Part shown: positions 26,906 through 34,988 of the stretch, in pieces
Numbering within the stretch: position 1 is the stretch's first letter
Layout: every line of letters starts with the position of its first letter
From: Prevotella sp. oral taxon 299 str. F0039
GTDB taxonomy: Bacteria > Bacteroidota > Bacteroidia > Bacteroidales > Bacteroidaceae
DNA length: 64,000 bases
Reading direction: 5' to 3'
Assembly (NCBI RefSeq): GCF_000163055.2
Contig: NC_022111.1
Span: forward strand, 124,001 to 188,000
Made by a program: the position numbers and the translations under genes
The notes under the pieces: model-generated
What the model was told of the DNA's origin: nothing
The model's input: only the letters and a program-made list of their open reading frames with translations
Databases searched by the model: none

Positions 26906-29257
26906 ATGCAGAAGAAAGGATTCTTATTCTTACTCCTTTGCCTGCTTTTGGCGATAAGCGCACAGGCACAGCGCAGGGTAAGGATAACCATACTTGAGAA
27001 AGATACGCAGCAACCTTTGGTAGGGGCTACTGTGCAATATGCCACGAGCAAAGAGATGTTGGATGTTAAGAATACCATTACCGACATTGAAGGCAAGGTG
27101 ATATTAAGTATAGAAAAGGGAAAGGAACTATACTATAATGTCCATGCAACGGGCTTCGTCCCCGTAAAAGGAAGTGTGCCGCCACAGGAAAACAACATAA
27201 AGATTGTTATGCGCGAAGACGTGCTGCACCTGAACGATGTCGTTGTAACAGGTTCACGAACAGAGCGCCCCGTAAAACTTTCGCCCATTACCACACAGGT
27301 ATTGGGCGGAAAGGCACTCGTTGATGCAGGGTACAGCGACCTACAACATGCCCTGCAACAAGAGACACCAGGACTCAACATTCAGAAAGTGGGTTTCGGC
27401 AACGAAATCTCGATGCAGGGACTCGACGCGCGCCACGTTCTCTTTCTGCAAGACGGTGAACGAATGACGGGCGATATGGCAGGCAACCTCGACTACGAAC
27501 GCTTTAATCTGCACGCCATCGACCGTGTGGAGATTGTAAAGGGTGCCAGCAGTACTCTGTATGGCAGTCGTGCTTCGGGTGCGGTCATCAATCTTATTTC
27601 TAAAAAAGCGACCAAACCATTGGATATTCAGGCAGGTATGCGCTGGGCACAGATGAACGAGCGCAACTACAAGACACCGTCTCCAAAAGATTTTCTATAT
27701 ATGTTTGAGAAGAACAGCGACCGCCCTAACCTGCAAGCATGGCTTTCGGCAGGAGTGAAGCACAAGGCTTTCACCTCACAAACCGACGTATGGTATAGCG
27801 AGAGCGATGCCTTTTATATGTATCAGGCGGAGAACGACAGCAAGACCTACACAAAGGAGGCTAACCCATTCCTCCCTCACGACATCACGCTAAACGGCAC
27901 TGCCGTCCGTTCACCAATGGGTATTGAGGGAACGGAGCATATCTCGGCAGCGCAGAAGTTCTATTACGAGCCTAACAGAAACCTGTCGGTACAGGTGTAT
28001 GGTTCGATGTTCTTCATGAACTCATACGACCTGATACAAGACATGACCTTCTCGCAGAGTCGCGACTTCATGGCAGGCGTTAAGGCGAAATATAATGTAA
28101 AAGACTGGTTTACCGTAAACCTTAGCATACACAACGATTTCTACGACCGTTTCAAACGGCACGAGCGTATCGATGAACGCAAGAAGGTGTACAAGAGTAA
28201 AATATTCGAGCCACGTCTCACACTGACAAGTACCTACTTTAGCGGACACAGCATCATACTTGGAGTGGAACATACTTCGGATGAACTCACCAGCGACCGA
28301 TTTGTAAACCGTAAGATGACCACTCGGGCACTGCACGAGACGGAATACTTCCTGCAAGATGAATGGACGGCAAACAAGCATTGGATGCTGTCGACAGGCG
28401 TGCGCACTAACTTCTCGAAGGCGTTCGGATTTATGTATATGCCAAAGATTGCAGTTAAATATTCGCCTGATGAGCATTGGGCAATACGTGCCAACTACTC
28501 CATGGGCTATCGTGCGCCCAGCATCAAGGAACTGTTCTTCAACTGGGATCATCTCGGAATGTTCCAGATAAGGGGTAGCGAAGACCTGAAGCCAGAGAAG
28601 AACCATTATTTCTCTTTGGGAGCAGAATACACCCATAATGGTTTCTTCATGAATGTAAATGCTTACATTAATAAGTTCCGTAACAAGATAGAGGGCGTAT
28701 GGCATATTTACGATATGCAGTACAACTTCGAATACACCAATCTCAGCAGTCAGCGTCTGTACGGAATCGAGGCTATCCTGAAGTGGCATTTCCTCGACCA
28801 CTTTACCCTGAACGGAACTTACAGCTATGTAAACGTGAGCAAGCAGGATGGCATACAAGTGAATACCACGTCGCCACATGCTGCCACGGCAAGCATCGAC
28901 TATGTATATAACAAGCCTAACTACCGCTTGAAAACCATCTTCAGTGCATCGCTCATGGGCGAGAAAAACTTTGATGTGCAAGATCGTGTGTGGGTGGAAG
29001 AACATCATAAGAGCTACGATGCCTATTTCCGCTGCACGCTGCCTACCTATGCACTCTGTAACTTGGCAGTGGTGCAGACATTCTACAACAAAGTGAAAGT
29101 TACGCTCGGAGTAGATAACATCTTCAACTATGTGCCCCACACCTTGGGGTCGGGCATCACTATGTTCAATGTTCCTGCCACCAGCGGTGCAAAGGGATAT
29201 GTGCAAGTGGAGTTTCTTGTTGATGACATTGTAAAATCATTAAAAAGAAAGAAATGA
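26906..29257 (+). CDS. TonB-dependent receptor, HmuR-like
   Basis: The 783-residue outer-membrane receptor has a signal peptide (1-21, ending AQAQ). A carboxypeptidase-regulatory-like domain follows (about 25-95), then the plug (about 110-225, DVVVTGSRTERPVKLSP, ending RVEIVKGASSTLYGSRASGA) and a 22-strand-type barrel. The haem-receptor signature YRAP appears in GYRAPSIKELFFNWDH near 535, close to SEDLKPEKN, which resembles the FRAP/NPDL block of HmuR-type receptors. It should import haem or an iron complex with TonB energy. The next gene, hmuY-like, overlaps its stop by four bases, so receptor and haemophore-like lipoprotein are translated together. Confidence 0.9.
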   Translation: MQKKGFLFLLLCLLLAISAQAQRRVRITILEKDTQQPLVGATVQYATSKEMLDVKNTITDIEGKVILSIEKGKELYYNVHATGFVPVKGSVPPQENNIKIVMREDVLHLNDVVVTGSRTERPVKLSPITTQVLGGKALVDAGYSDLQHALQQETPGLNIQKVGFGNEISMQGLDARHVLFLQDGERMTGDMAGNLDYERFNLHAIDRVEIVKGASSTLYGSRASGAVINLISKKATKPLDIQAGMRWAQMNERNYKTPSPKDFLYMFEKNSDRPNLQAWLSAGVKHKAFTSQTDVWYSESDAFYMYQAENDSKTYTKEANPFLPHDITLNGTAVRSPMGIEGTEHISAAQKFYYEPNRNLSVQVYGSMFFMNSYDLIQDMTFSQSRDFMAGVKAKYNVKDWFTVNLSIHNDFYDRFKRHERIDERKKVYKSKIFEPRLTLTSTYFSGHSIILGVEHTSDELTSDRFVNRKMTTRALHETEYFLQDEWTANKHWMLSTGVRTNFSKAFGFMYMPKIAVKYSPDEHWAIRANYSMGYRAPSIKELFFNWDHLGMFQIRGSEDLKPEKNHYFSLGAEYTHNGFFMNVNAYINKFRNKIEGVWHIYDMQYNFEYTNLSSQRLYGIEAILKWHFLDHFTLNGTYSYVNVSKQDGIQVNTTSPHAATASIDYVYNKPNYRLKTIFSASLMGEKNFDVQDRVWVEEHHKSYDAYFRCTLPTYALCNLAVVQTFYNKVKVTLGVDNIFNYVPHTLGSGITMFNVPATSGAKGYVQVEFLVDDIVKSLKRKK

Positions 29258-29952
29258 GAAAATACATATTCATACTTTTCGCTTTAACGACAGCATTGTC
29301 CTCGTGCGTGAGTTACGATGCGGAGGAGTTTACGGGCAAAACGCTGCCAAGAGTTACGGGATACACCACTGGCATTACCAACGATTGGCTGTACATCAAT
29401 TTGCGCACAGGAAAAATATTCAACCTTGACAAGCCCAATGGCGACATTAAAGAGGGCGAACAGCGGGAACGTACCGACTGGGACATTGCCTTTTGCGGCT
29501 ACCGTATGCGAACGAATAGCGGAACATCGGGTAATGGAAAAGGCGGAGCCGCCGACTTAGGATACGGCAGTTACGACACTTGGAAAACGGTGGCGCAATT
29601 GCCAACCAATTTACAATGGGTGGTGGATGACCATTCGGTATATATCACCATGTCGCAAAACGACTGGAACAAGTATCTCATCGCCAATAAACTCGACTTT
29701 GAACAGAATCCTTGGTTCGATCCCAATCGCGGTCCTGCATCGACACAGACAGATGCTAACCCCATATTGGCAAAAGCGATGACCTTCACAGGTCCGCCAC
29801 CTGTATATGCACCCTCGTTCCATACATACGTGGTACGCACTGCCGACGGAGAGCGATATTTCAAATTACAGATCATCAGTTGGTACAAAGCCGATGTCGA
29901 AATAGGCGACACGGGCGGACAGATGAGCTATTATTGTGATGAACTCCGGTAG
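29254..29952 (+). CDS. HmuY-family haem-binding lipoprotein
   Basis: The 232-residue product has a lipoprotein signal (FALTTALSSC, cysteine about residue 18) and the HmuY domain, recognisable by TDWDIAFCGYRMRTNSGTSG near 73-92 and by PSFHTYVVRTADGERYFKLQ near 188-207. HmuY-type lipoproteins capture haem and hand it to the TonB receptor. P. gingivalis HmuY uses two histidines. Here the segment between the two halves (PILAKAMTFTGPP) offers a methionine and I see few histidines, like the methionine-ligand homologues of Prevotella and Tannerella; the ligands are inference. Confidence 0.88.
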   Translation: MRKYIFILFALTTALSSCVSYDAEEFTGKTLPRVTGYTTGITNDWLYINLRTGKIFNLDKPNGDIKEGEQRERTDWDIAFCGYRMRTNSGTSGNGKGGAADLGYGSYDTWKTVAQLPTNLQWVVDDHSVYITMSQNDWNKYLIANKLDFEQNPWFDPNRGPASTQTDANPILAKAMTFTGPPPVYAPSFHTYVVRTADGERYFKLQIISWYKADVEIGDTGGQMSYYCDELR

Positions 29953-29958
29953 GTTTTA

Positions 29959-30178
29959 GGAAGTGTATTACCAATCAACGAAAAGTGCATTATGAAACTC
30001 AAAAAAGTGCATTATGAAACTTCAAAAAGTGCATTATCAATCAGACAGGAGTTAATGAGCAATCCCGAGAAAGTCAATAGGCAACAGAAAAATAGCTAAT
30101 GAACATCCTTCAAAAAGCTCACGACCAATTTTGAAAAAGCTAATTACCAATCTGAGAAAAGCTAATGAGCTTTTTGCA
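29959..30178. repeat. Ten-unit 22-bp-period AAAAGC-type array
   Basis: Units begin at 29959, 29981, 30003, 30025, 30047, 30069, 30091, 30113, 30135 and 30157 with no slip in phase. Early units read AAAAGTGCATTATGAAACTC-like; later ones read AAAAGCTAATTACCAATCTG-like. The last unit folds into AAAAGC TAATGA GCTTTTT, a terminator-like hairpin. It fills the 278-base gap between the HmuY gene and the next gene. Confidence 0.8.
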
Positions 30179-30230
30179 CTATCTTCTTATCTGTTGGCAA
30201 ATAACAGATTGACTAAAACGAAAGAAAAGA

Positions 30231-31103
30231 ATGAAAAATAAACAAAAATACTATCCAAGGCAAACTCTTATAGCCTTTCTGTTAGTTCTCTTCGCCATGC
30301 CATTGGGACACGCACTGATGATACTCATGGAAAAATTCATGGGCGAGGGAGCCATGCACATCGCTGGTTTTATGATGGGCTTTGTAGGTTTAATCCTTGT
30401 CATTATTGGCGTGTTCGTAAAGGGAGATACTCGGCAGACATTGTGGGGTTTCATCGGTGGACTGCTTTTTTGGACAGGCTGGGTGGAGTTTCTTTTTCTC
30501 TATTATGCCCGTCGCTATGGTGTTCAGCCCGAGATTGAAAACGGAGAGATAGTAACCAAGCCCGAATACCTTATCATGCCCGCATCGTTCGGATTATGGA
30601 TGATGGTGATGACGATGTATGTGTTCAGCACCCGCAACGGTTGCGACTTCATCACATGGATTCAGAAAGTCGTTTTCCGCACAAAGCGTAAGGTGATAGC
30701 CGCCCAGCCCATGACACGCCACACCAGCATCGTAACCTTTATGGAGCTCAATATGATGCTCTGGGGGCTTTACCTGTTGCTGATGTTCTGTTACGACAAG
30801 CGTTTCCTCGGCGACCACCATCCCGTTACGTTCCTCGTAGGAGTGGGATGCCTCATAGGCTCGTTCTTTATGTTGCGTCGCCAACTGCGTCTTGCCTCAT
30901 GGGGTGCAAACATCCGCATGGCAATCGCTATGGTCATCGTGTTTTGGACTCCTGTCGAGATACTTGGGCGCATCAACTTCTTTAAGGAGTTTTGGGTAGA
31001 GCCTGAGAAATACGCATGGCAGATGATGGTTATCCTCATTGTCTTTCTTTCATTAGGCATTTATCTTTGGTGGAAAGGTAAACAGCGCAGGAAAAACAAA
31101 TAG
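30231..31103 (+). CDS. Polytopic inner-membrane protein of unknown function in the iron cluster
   Basis: The 290-residue product has about eight hydrophobic segments (near 13-31, 42-60, 71-90, 119-137, 165-184, 196-212, 229-245 and 263-280) and a basic C-terminal tail (KGKQRRKNK). I do not recognise the family. Histidines and acidic residues near the membrane edges (GHALMILMEKFMGEGAMHIA) could bind metal or haem. It is followed after 16 bases by a PepSY-type membrane protein and follows hmuR/hmuY, so it may act in inner-membrane handling of iron or haem. That is inference from position. Confidence 0.65.
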   Translation: MKNKQKYYPRQTLIAFLLVLFAMPLGHALMILMEKFMGEGAMHIAGFMMGFVGLILVIIGVFVKGDTRQTLWGFIGGLLFWTGWVEFLFLYYARRYGVQPEIENGEIVTKPEYLIMPASFGLWMMVMTMYVFSTRNGCDFITWIQKVVFRTKRKVIAAQPMTRHTSIVTFMELNMMLWGLYLLLMFCYDKRFLGDHHPVTFLVGVGCLIGSFFMLRRQLRLASWGANIRMAIAMVIVFWTPVEILGRINFFKEFWVEPEKYAWQMMVILIVFLSLGIYLWWKGKQRRKNK

Positions 31104-31119
31104 CGACAAACAGCACAGA

Positions 31120-32565
31120 ATGAAGAAAACAACATGGAAACGGCACCATAGATGGTTAGGCATAATCTTAGCCCCGTTTATTACGCTCTTTTGTCTCTCG
31201 GGTATCGTGCTCAATCACCCCGGCTTGTTTGCAGATGCAAACGTAAGCCGAGAGCTTCTGCCAGTAGAATATCAGTATGCTGGGTGGAACAAGGGCTTGC
31301 TGCGAGGCACGATAAAGTGGCACGGCAACACGTTGATATACGGCAATGCGGGAATATTGATCAGAGAGGCACACAACGGCACGATAAGAGATTTCAACAG
31401 GGGCTTGCCCAATGGTGCCGACCACAGAAGTATCCGTGGCGTAGTTTCTATGCCAAACGGATTCCTATATGCCATAAGCCAGTATAATCTATATTGCTTG
31501 AACGAGTGCGGCGCTTGGATGAAGATTGACTTGCCCAATGATGAGCATGAACGGCTAAGCGACATTACGCAGAAAAACGATTCGCTCATCATTACCGGGC
31601 GCTCACACATCTATCTTTCTCATGTTCCTTATCATACTTTTCAAAAAATCACGTTAAAGAAAGGTGGCAATGACAAAGGCAAAGTTTCGCTATTCCGTAC
31701 AATATGGCTTCTTCATGGGGGCGGACTGTTTGGAATTGTAGGCAAACTCTTTGTCGATTTAGTGGGGCTTATCCTCTTGTTCCTATCCATATCAGGCATA
31801 TACTATTCCTTTGCACCTCGCCCGCATTCATCATTCGGTGCACGAATTAAAAGCTGGCTGATTAAATGGCACAACCAAATAGGCTGGGCATCCATATTCT
31901 TCTTGTTGCTGCTTACCATTACGGGATGGATGCTACGCCCACCTGCACTCATAGCCATCGCTTCAGCCAAAATCCCTCCGATACCTTTTTCCGCAATGGA
32001 TAGCGATAACCCGTGGAACGATTGCCTACGCTCACTACGGTATGATGATGACAAGGAGGACTGGCTGCTATGCACTTCCGACGGTTTCTACTCTCTCCGC
32101 CATTTGAGCGACACACCGCAAAAAGAGCAAGTGCAACCACCCGTGAGCGTTATGGGCATCAATGTTGAGCAAAAAGACAGTCGGCACAAATGGCTGATTG
32201 GCTCGTTCAGCGGTCTGTATGTATGGGACAGACCCCACGAGGAAGTTACCGATTACTTCACCCACCACGCACCCCAGTCTACAAGCAGAATGCCTATCAG
32301 CAGTCACCCTATATCAGGATTCTCGTCAGACATAAATGGCGAAGAACTTGTCGTGGACTACAACAAAGGTTGTCCTCGTCTTGCCATGCCCAATATCATG
32401 GCAACATTGCCTATGTCGCTGCGTAATGTTTGCATAGAAGTTCACACCGGGCGTATCTTTACATTCTTGGGCAAAGCCTCTATATTATACATTTTTCTCA
32501 TGGGAATAGCTTGCGTATGGTGTCTTTGGAGTGGCTGGAAGATATATAGAAGATACCCTCGTTGA
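31120..32565 (+). CDS. PepSY-associated membrane protein (putative iron reductase-type)
   Basis: The 481-residue product has four transmembrane segments: about 13-31 (after RHHRWLG), 215-235, 254-275 and 450-470. Large extracytoplasmic loops lie between them. Histidines at helix edges (RHHRW, LLHGGGLFG, KWHNQIGW, EVHTGRIF) match the PepSY-TM family, thought to bind haem and reduce Fe3+ released from siderophores. The gene closes the iron cargo operon; the convergent mobA-like gene ends 28 bases beyond it. The reductase role is inferred from the family. Confidence 0.8.
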   Translation: MKKTTWKRHHRWLGIILAPFITLFCLSGIVLNHPGLFADANVSRELLPVEYQYAGWNKGLLRGTIKWHGNTLIYGNAGILIREAHNGTIRDFNRGLPNGADHRSIRGVVSMPNGFLYAISQYNLYCLNECGAWMKIDLPNDEHERLSDITQKNDSLIITGRSHIYLSHVPYHTFQKITLKKGGNDKGKVSLFRTIWLLHGGGLFGIVGKLFVDLVGLILLFLSISGIYYSFAPRPHSSFGARIKSWLIKWHNQIGWASIFFLLLLTITGWMLRPPALIAIASAKIPPIPFSAMDSDNPWNDCLRSLRYDDDKEDWLLCTSDGFYSLRHLSDTPQKEQVQPPVSVMGINVEQKDSRHKWLIGSFSGLYVWDRPHEEVTDYFTHHAPQSTSRMPISSHPISGFSSDINGEELVVDYNKGCPRLAMPNIMATLPMSLRNVCIEVHTGRIFTFLGKASILYIFLMGIACVWCLWSGWKIYRRYPR

Positions 32566-32592
32566 GTTACAATTCCGTCATTTGAAAAAAAA

Positions 32593-33018
32593 TTACGATA
32601 AGCGATAATCCTCTGTCAACTCCACAGCCTGTTGTTGGAGGCGTGTAACCTCATTTGTAAGCTTGATAAGCTCTTTCAGCAATGCCTGCACACTCCTGTC
32701 TGCTGTATAGCAGTGCAGAAGTTTGACCACCTGATTGTAGTTTACCCCTATTCTGTGAATTTCCGCAGTAAGCTCGGACAACTTGCGATTATATTCCACT
32801 GCGGACTTGTCCACCATAATCACTTTGAAGTGTTCTCCGAGAATGCGGGCACGCACAAAGTCAGATTTGCTTACCGCACCCGATTTATTGTACAGGTCAA
32901 TGACACGTAGCTGGTCTTTCACATCGGGCATACGGGTGTCCCATCTGTCCCAACGGGGTACTTCTTCTATATTTCTATGTCCGTAACGGTTCTTATTCGC
33001 TATTTCTAATTTGGGCAT
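32593..33018 (-). CDS. mobA: MobA-type relaxosome accessory protein (nested element)
   Basis: The 141-residue product resembles the outer element's MobA at 61048-61428. Shared blocks are RWDRWDTR, KSDFVRARILGEHFKVI, DKSAVEYNRKLSELTAEIHR, and the closing LTEDYR. MobA proteins bind oriT and load the relaxase MobB. In the outer element mobB overlaps mobA by four bases; here sequence after the stop is unrelated and the convergent PepSY gene lies 28 bases away. The nested element thus has oriT and MobA but no relaxase or coupling protein. Confidence 0.85.
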   Translation of the reverse strand: MPKLEIANKNRYGHRNIEEVPRWDRWDTRMPDVKDQLRVIDLYNKSGAVSKSDFVRARILGEHFKVIMVDKSAVEYNRKLSELTAEIHRIGVNYNQVVKLLHCYTADRSVQALLKELIKLTNEVTRLQQQAVELTEDYRLS

Positions 33019-33043
33019 AATTGTATTGTTATGTTTGTTTTCT

Positions 33044-33123
33044 AATCACGACTTCGGAGTGATTTAATCCCCTTTCGGGGCAAGGGTCTTTGTGGTACAA
33101 ATGGCAATTTGTGGTACAAAGAC
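33044..33123. other. Origin of transfer (oriT) of the nested element
   Basis: Three stem-loops in a row match the outer oriT in order and spacing: AATCAC (33044-33049) with GTGATT (33059-33064); CCCC (33069-33072) with GGGG (33077-33080); GTCTTTGT (33086-33093) with ACAAAGAC (33116-33123). The last loop carries GTGGTACAAA twice. Location next to mobA and strong conservation with 61445-61524 support an oriT. Confidence 0.75.
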
Positions 33124-33167
33124 ACACCTTGCTGATGTAGAAAATGGGATTATAAGCCCCTGCTGTG

Positions 33168-33226
33168 TTACTGCATTCATTGAATACAGTAACTCGGCGT
33201 AGGCTTGCATTCGAGGAATGCAGTAA
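33168..33226. repeat. Inverted repeat between oriT and the DUF3408 gene
   Basis: TTACTGCATTC (33168-33178) and GAATGCAGTAA (33216-33226) are perfect complements, with a nested partial copy (ATACAGTAA) between. It ends two bases from the stop of the DUF3408 gene and could terminate it or be part of the transfer origin. Confidence 0.5.
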
Positions 33227-33227
33227 T

Positions 33228-33737
33228 TCAGAGTTTCCTCCATCTTTCCACATCTTCCTTGTATTGGTCGAGGTGTTCCCGCAGTACCTGTTCGACATAT
33301 CCCGAAACGCTCGCTCCATGCTCACCGATTCTCCGCACCACGAAGTCTAACTTTCGTTGGATTTCCTCTGATACATACACGGCTTTGCGGTGGCTGTTGC
33401 GAAAGGGCTGGAGATATTTCCCCTGAAACTCGGATAATTGCTTTCTGTCCTTTGTTTTTCCCATTCTTTGATGAAATTCTTCGGTAGAAGTAGCCCTTTC
33501 TGTTGACGACAACGCTGTTTCTTGATAGGACGGTTGAGAAAAATCCTCGTTACTCTCCTTGTCATTTTGTTCCTCAACTTTATCAACAGGCTCAAACCTT
33601 CTCTTTTCCTCTTCATAATCGGAGGGCTGGTCAAAATCGGGTAACTCTTCGGGCTTGCGGAGCTTAACGCCATAATTTCCCATATCTCTAATGGCTTGTT
33701 CCAAGCGTTGTTTCCTTTTTTCATCTATTCTTGCCAT
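33228..33737 (-). CDS. DUF3408 conjugal-transfer protein (nested element)
   Basis: The 169-residue product has a charged, disordered first two-thirds (acidic stretches such as DKVEEQNDKESNEDF) and a C-terminal ribbon-helix-helix-like domain (YVSEEIQRKLDFVVRRIGEH, then SVSGYVEQVLREHLDQYKED), which is the DUF3408 pattern. The outer element has its own copy at 62759-63265. The family is always found in Bacteroidota transfer operons and probably binds DNA. It begins inside the last 13 bases of the upstream HTH gene. Confidence 0.82.
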   Translation of the reverse strand: MARIDEKRKQRLEQAIRDMGNYGVKLRKPEELPDFDQPSDYEEEKRRFEPVDKVEEQNDKESNEDFSQPSYQETALSSTERATSTEEFHQRMGKTKDRKQLSEFQGKYLQPFRNSHRKAVYVSEEIQRKLDFVVRRIGEHGASVSGYVEQVLREHLDQYKEDVERWRKL

Positions 33738-34039
33738 AATTTCTTGGGTATCGGGTTATAGTGTTTTTCAAGCATGGCTTGTATGTCGCTCTGCTTGTAG
33801 AGTATCTTCCCTCCGATTTTGTAGAAAGGAAGCGTTCCTGAGTTTCTGTACTCTTGGAGCGTGCGTGTGCTGAGCCGTAATTGCCTGCACACTTCCTCGC
33901 TCGAAAGGTAAACCTCGCCATCTAACATCGGACGAGCTGTGGCACAATACCGCTCCAACTTCTTCAAAGTGCCTTCCATCAGTTGTGAAAACAACTGCAT
34001 CTGAGGGTCTTCCCGCGTAATGATTTCATTCTCTACCAT
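33725..34039 (-). CDS. Excisionase-like helix-turn-helix protein
   Basis: The 104-residue product has an HTH_17-type domain at about 47-95: LSSEEVCRQLRLSTRTLQEY followed by RNSGTLPFYKIGGKILYKQS. Its likely role is control of excision or of the mob operon. It is a paralogue of the next gene upstream, from which it is separated by 20 bases, and overlaps the DUF3408 gene by 13 bases. Confidence 0.8.
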   Translation of the reverse strand: MVENEIITREDPQMQLFSQLMEGTLKKLERYCATARPMLDGEVYLSSEEVCRQLRLSTRTLQEYRNSGTLPFYKIGGKILYKQSDIQAMLEKHYNPIPKKLWQE

Positions 34040-34059
34040 AATTCATTCATTCTTTGATT

Positions 34060-34329
34060 TCAATCCTTGACTGCATTCAGCATTTCACTGATGTCGGTCT
34101 GTTTGTAATAACACTTGTGTCCAATCATGGAGAAAGGGATTTTGCCCGAATCTCGGTATGATTGTAGGGTACGCTTGCTGATGCCCAAACGCTTGCACAC
34201 GGCTTCGTTGTCGAGCCATTGCTCGGTCTTGGGAGGATTACCGATGAGTTTTTCCACACGATGGATAAAGTCTGCAAATTCGGAGCGATGTCGCTCCCAC
34301 GCTTTGCGGTCGATGATAATGAGTTTCAT
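34060..34329 (-). CDS. Excisionase-like helix-turn-helix protein (second copy)
   Basis: The 89-residue product has the same HTH type at about 40-86: LDNEAVCKRLGISKRTLQSY and RDSGKIPFSMIGHKCYYKQT. Two tandem HTH genes of this kind are usual upstream of mob genes in Bacteroidota elements, where both can be needed for excision. An 8-bp-phased repeat array lies about 220 bases upstream of its start and could be its target or that of an element regulator. Confidence 0.8.
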   Translation of the reverse strand: MKLIIIDRKAWERHRSEFADFIHRVEKLIGNPPKTEQWLDNEAVCKRLGISKRTLQSYRDSGKIPFSMIGHKCYYKQTDISEMLNAVKD

Positions 34330-34552
34330 TGCCTTAATTTTGTTTTGATTACTTTATTGTTACTCAGCAAACAAACTGTTATGCAGTCCATTGCCGTACT
34401 TCTCGGGTGCAAAAGTAACCCCTCGGAAGCACCACTGCAAGAAATGAGGATAAGCAGGGAAATAGAGAGAAAGCAATAGAAAAACAAAGGAAATCCGTCT
34501 GTGTTATTGCGGTAATGAGATGAGGTGCCGGCTCGTTCCTTTTATTATCTTG

Positions 34553-34696
34553 TTGTTTTATCGATAATTCGATAGTTCGACAAATCGAGATGTCGAAGTG
34601 TCGATAGATAGTTTTATCGATAGATTATTTTGACGATATATAGTTTTGACAACAGATAGTCATGACAACAAATTGTACAAACAATAGATTGTCCGT
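34553..34696. repeat. 8-bp-phased TCGA/TTGACA array of the nested element
   Basis: Cut every 8 bases from 34561, six units in a row begin TCGA (34561, 34569, 34577, 34585, 34593, 34601), and another does so at 34617. From 34609 the pattern becomes 16-bp pairs such as TAGTTTTG ACAACAGA and TAGTCATG ACAACAAA through 34688. TTGTTTTA at 34553 also fits. A non-multiple of three rules out a coding repeat. A matching array precedes traA in the outer element. Confidence 0.7.
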
Positions 34697-34870
34697 ATTA
34701 TCGTCAGTCCTATCTGTTGTTGGTTGTTACGCCTTGCGTCCAAAGAGCCTGAGTATGCCGTATTCTTGTCGTGCCTATATTCTCTACGGCAGCCCAGCCC
34801 TGCAAGGTTGGGAGAGATGAATACGACCGCACGAATATTGAAAATGGCAATACCAACTTGAAAAGAAAAA

Positions 34871-34905
34871 TCCTGCGGTGGAGATTCTTCTCTCCATCCG
34901 CAGGA
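34871..34905. repeat. Strong hairpin in the gap upstream of DUF1896
   Basis: TCCTGCGGTGGAGA pairs with TCTCCATCCGCAGGA with one bulge and a five-base loop. The gap 34330-34988 holds this hairpin and the 8-bp array. Open frames there lack any family signal, so I list no gene. Confidence 0.55.
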
Positions 34906-34988
34906 CTTGACCTTGTCAGGGCAGATTGGCTGCCGTTGTACCTTTGCACGATAAGAAACGGCATCAGGGACTTTGCGTGTGCCTTTGC

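Noticed and set aside
28022..29206. Long antisense open frame (394 codons) opposite the TonB receptor gene
   Set aside because: It is a shadow of a strongly coding opposite strand; composition is Cys/His-rich without domain signal, and no promoter or plausible start context is seen.
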